A stretch of 6,439 bases of DNA from NCBI GenBank assembly GCA_030619615.1, contig JAUXBC010000045.1, forward strand, positions 1 to 6,439. The letters are read 5' to 3'. A program made the translations under genes and the position numbers. This stretch comes from Dehalococcoidia bacterium. GTDB taxonomy: Bacteria > Chloroflexota > Dehalococcoidia > E44-bin15. Position 1 is the stretch's first letter. Each line of letters begins with the position of its first letter. The notes beneath the pieces were generated by a model. The model worked only from the letters and a program-made list of their open reading frames with translations, made no database searches and had not been told where the DNA came from. Positions 5,512 through 6,439 of this stretch are shown here, in pieces.

Positions 5512-5540
5512 TTGACAGCTGGGTGCTATGAAATTACAAT
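5512..5540 (+). promoter_or_regulatory. Near-consensus sigma70-type promoter of the iron-sulfur gene
   Basis: TTGACA (5512-5517, 6 of 6), a 17-bp spacer and TACAAT (5535-5540, 5 of 6) make this the strongest promoter in the window. Transcription would start near 5547, about 31 nt before ATG 5578. The -10 box overlaps the in-frame ATG at 5539, which argues against that codon as the translation start. Confidence 0.75.
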
Positions 5541-5577
5541 GCGTGCCAACGGAACCAAACACAAATGGGGGCATAAA

Positions 5578-6439
5578 ATGTGGGATGCTTCGAAATGTGA
5601 CCTATGCGGCGATTGTCTGGTGAGGTGTCGTTATGTCGATTATGACAAGGAAAAGGCCGTAGCCGAAATTAAGCTGCTCACGGAGGGTAAAGACGCCGAC
5701 ATCCTGAGCAAGTGCATCACCTGCATTGCCTGTAATGACTACTGCCCGACCGGAGCCGACCCCTCTAACCTCATCTTCAAGATGCAGGAAAGGATAGGCA
5801 CCTGCCCCGTAGTAGTAATCGGAGCACCCGTCCTCGATGAAATTGCCAAGGGACTCGAAGGGCAGGGAGAGCCTAGCCAACTGATAGCGGGCGACCCTGA
5901 TAAGCCTGTCCTCTCACTCGACTTCTTCGACTTTGAACGAATCCCTGAGGGAACCCTCGACAGCCAGCTATTTAAGGGCATGACCGTGGTCAGAGGAAGT
6001 GAGTACATGTCCCTCGTCGGCTGCGTGCATATGGGCGGGGAGAGCTTTGTTGAGAAGTACGGCCAGAGGGTCATCGACAAGCTAGCCAGTTTGGGTAAGG
6101 ACATCGTGTACTTCCACAATGAGGGCTTTGCTCTAGTGCACGTCAAAGCCAAGGAGTACGGCATCACCGTTCCCTTTGGCTACATGCACCTCTTTGAGCA
6201 CCTGCGCAACTATCTGAGGGACCATCAGAGCAGCATCAGTAAGCTGGGCAAGAAGGTCGCATACCAGGCAAACTGCGCCACCAGGTACGTGCCGGAACAA
6301 GACGCCTTCCTTGACGAGATCTTCGAGCTCATCGGGGTGAAGCGGCCTCCCAGGCTATACGAGCGGTTGAACGCCGTCTGCTGCACTTGGCCGATTATTA
6401 ATACAAACAGGGAGCTGGCCATTGGTATACAAGAGAAGA
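5578..6439 (+). CDS. HdrD/GlcF-like (Fe-S)-binding protein with cysteine-rich domain, 3' end cut by window edge
   Basis: 287 codons are visible, open to the window end. Two [4Fe-4S] ferredoxin motifs stand at the N-terminus: C7-x2-C10-x2-C13-x3-C17 (CDLCGDCLVRC) and C46-x2-C49-x2-C52-x3-C56-P (CITCIACNDYCP). Two cysteine-rich (CCG-type) modules follow. The first (about 110-215) keeps GC at 148-149, but HNEG (180-183) stands where CCG is expected. The second has C233 and C268-C269 (x34 spacing), with CCT instead of CCG; its final CxxC would lie beyond the window. Proteins of this build pass electrons in the cytoplasm or at the membrane, as in heterodisulfide reductase and glycolate or lactate oxidase complexes. 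The partner here is unknown. ATG 5578 is chosen over ATG 5539 because GGGGG (5567-5571) lies 6 nt upstream and the -10 box covers 5539. Confidence 0.88.
   Translation, partial: MWDASKCDLCGDCLVRCRYVDYDKEKAVAEIKLLTEGKDADILSKCITCIACNDYCPTGADPSNLIFKMQERIGTCPVVVIGAPVLDEIAKGLEGQGEPSQLIAGDPDKPVLSLDFFDFERIPEGTLDSQLFKGMTVVRGSEYMSLVGCVHMGGESFVEKYGQRVIDKLASLGKDIVYFHNEGFALVHVKAKEYGITVPFGYMHLFEHLRNYLRDHQSSISKLGKKVAYQANCATRYVPEQDAFLDEIFELIGVKRPPRLYERLNAVCCTWPIINTNRELAIGIQEK

Noticed and set aside
5539..5577. ATG 5539 as start of the iron-sulfur protein (13 extra residues)
   Set aside because: It overlaps the -10 box of the near-consensus promoter and lacks a spaced ribosome site. ATG 5578 has GGGGG 6 nt upstream.
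5739..6167. 142-aa minus-strand open frame
   Set aside because: It is antisense to the iron-sulfur protein gene. The Ser/Thr/Pro-rich composition is typical of a shadow frame.
4485..6439. Search for a second copy of the tRNA 3' end marking the far attachment site
   Set aside because: No repeat of the T arm or acceptor end was found on reading through to the window end. If present, it lies outside.

Overview
This 6.4 kb window looks like a chromosomal segment from an anaerobic or facultative bacterium, most plausibly a Chloroflexota member of the Dehalococcoidia type. That placement is an inference. It rests on a DUF6391-type protein (a family I associate with Chloroflexota and cyanobacteria), an HdrD-like iron-sulfur protein, and an integrase whose N-terminal half resembles recombinases I associate with Dehalococcoidia. 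No ribosomal marker is present to confirm it.

Left part (1-3036, minus strand): a type IV pilus or type II secretion motor module. pilB (assembly ATPase, complete) is followed by pilC (inner-membrane platform, cut by the left edge). The 155-bp gap between them holds a terminator-like hairpin and a possible separate pilC promoter. pilB has a TTGACA promoter about 110 bp upstream of its start and a possible 15-codon leader ORF that overlaps its start.

Middle (3079-4329, plus strand): a divergent promoter drives a DedA-family membrane protein that starts at TTG. Next comes a small two-helix DUF6391 protein, apparently with its own extended -10 promoter.

Right part (4364-5339): a tRNA-Arg(UCU) gene with its own promoter, encoded CCA and a strong intrinsic terminator. 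A tyrosine recombinase gene follows in the same orientation and is broken. It keeps the core-binding domain and the first catalytic Arg and Lys, but loses the HxxR, H and Tyr part. Where it stops looking like a recombinase, a different reading frame carries what looks like the tail of an unrelated protein. This is best read as the scar of an element once integrated beside the tRNA. The DNA between the tRNA and the integrase can fold into a nested structure that would bury the integrase ribosome binding site and start codon.

Right edge (5340-6439): a non-coding stretch ends in a near-consensus promoter (TTGACA, 17 bp, TACAAT). It serves a gene for a two-[4Fe-4S], cysteine-rich-domain protein related to heterodisulfide reductase subunits, cut by the window end.

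There is no CRISPR array, rRNA or intact insertion sequence. The most unusual structure is the tRNA/integrase junction at 4504-4588.
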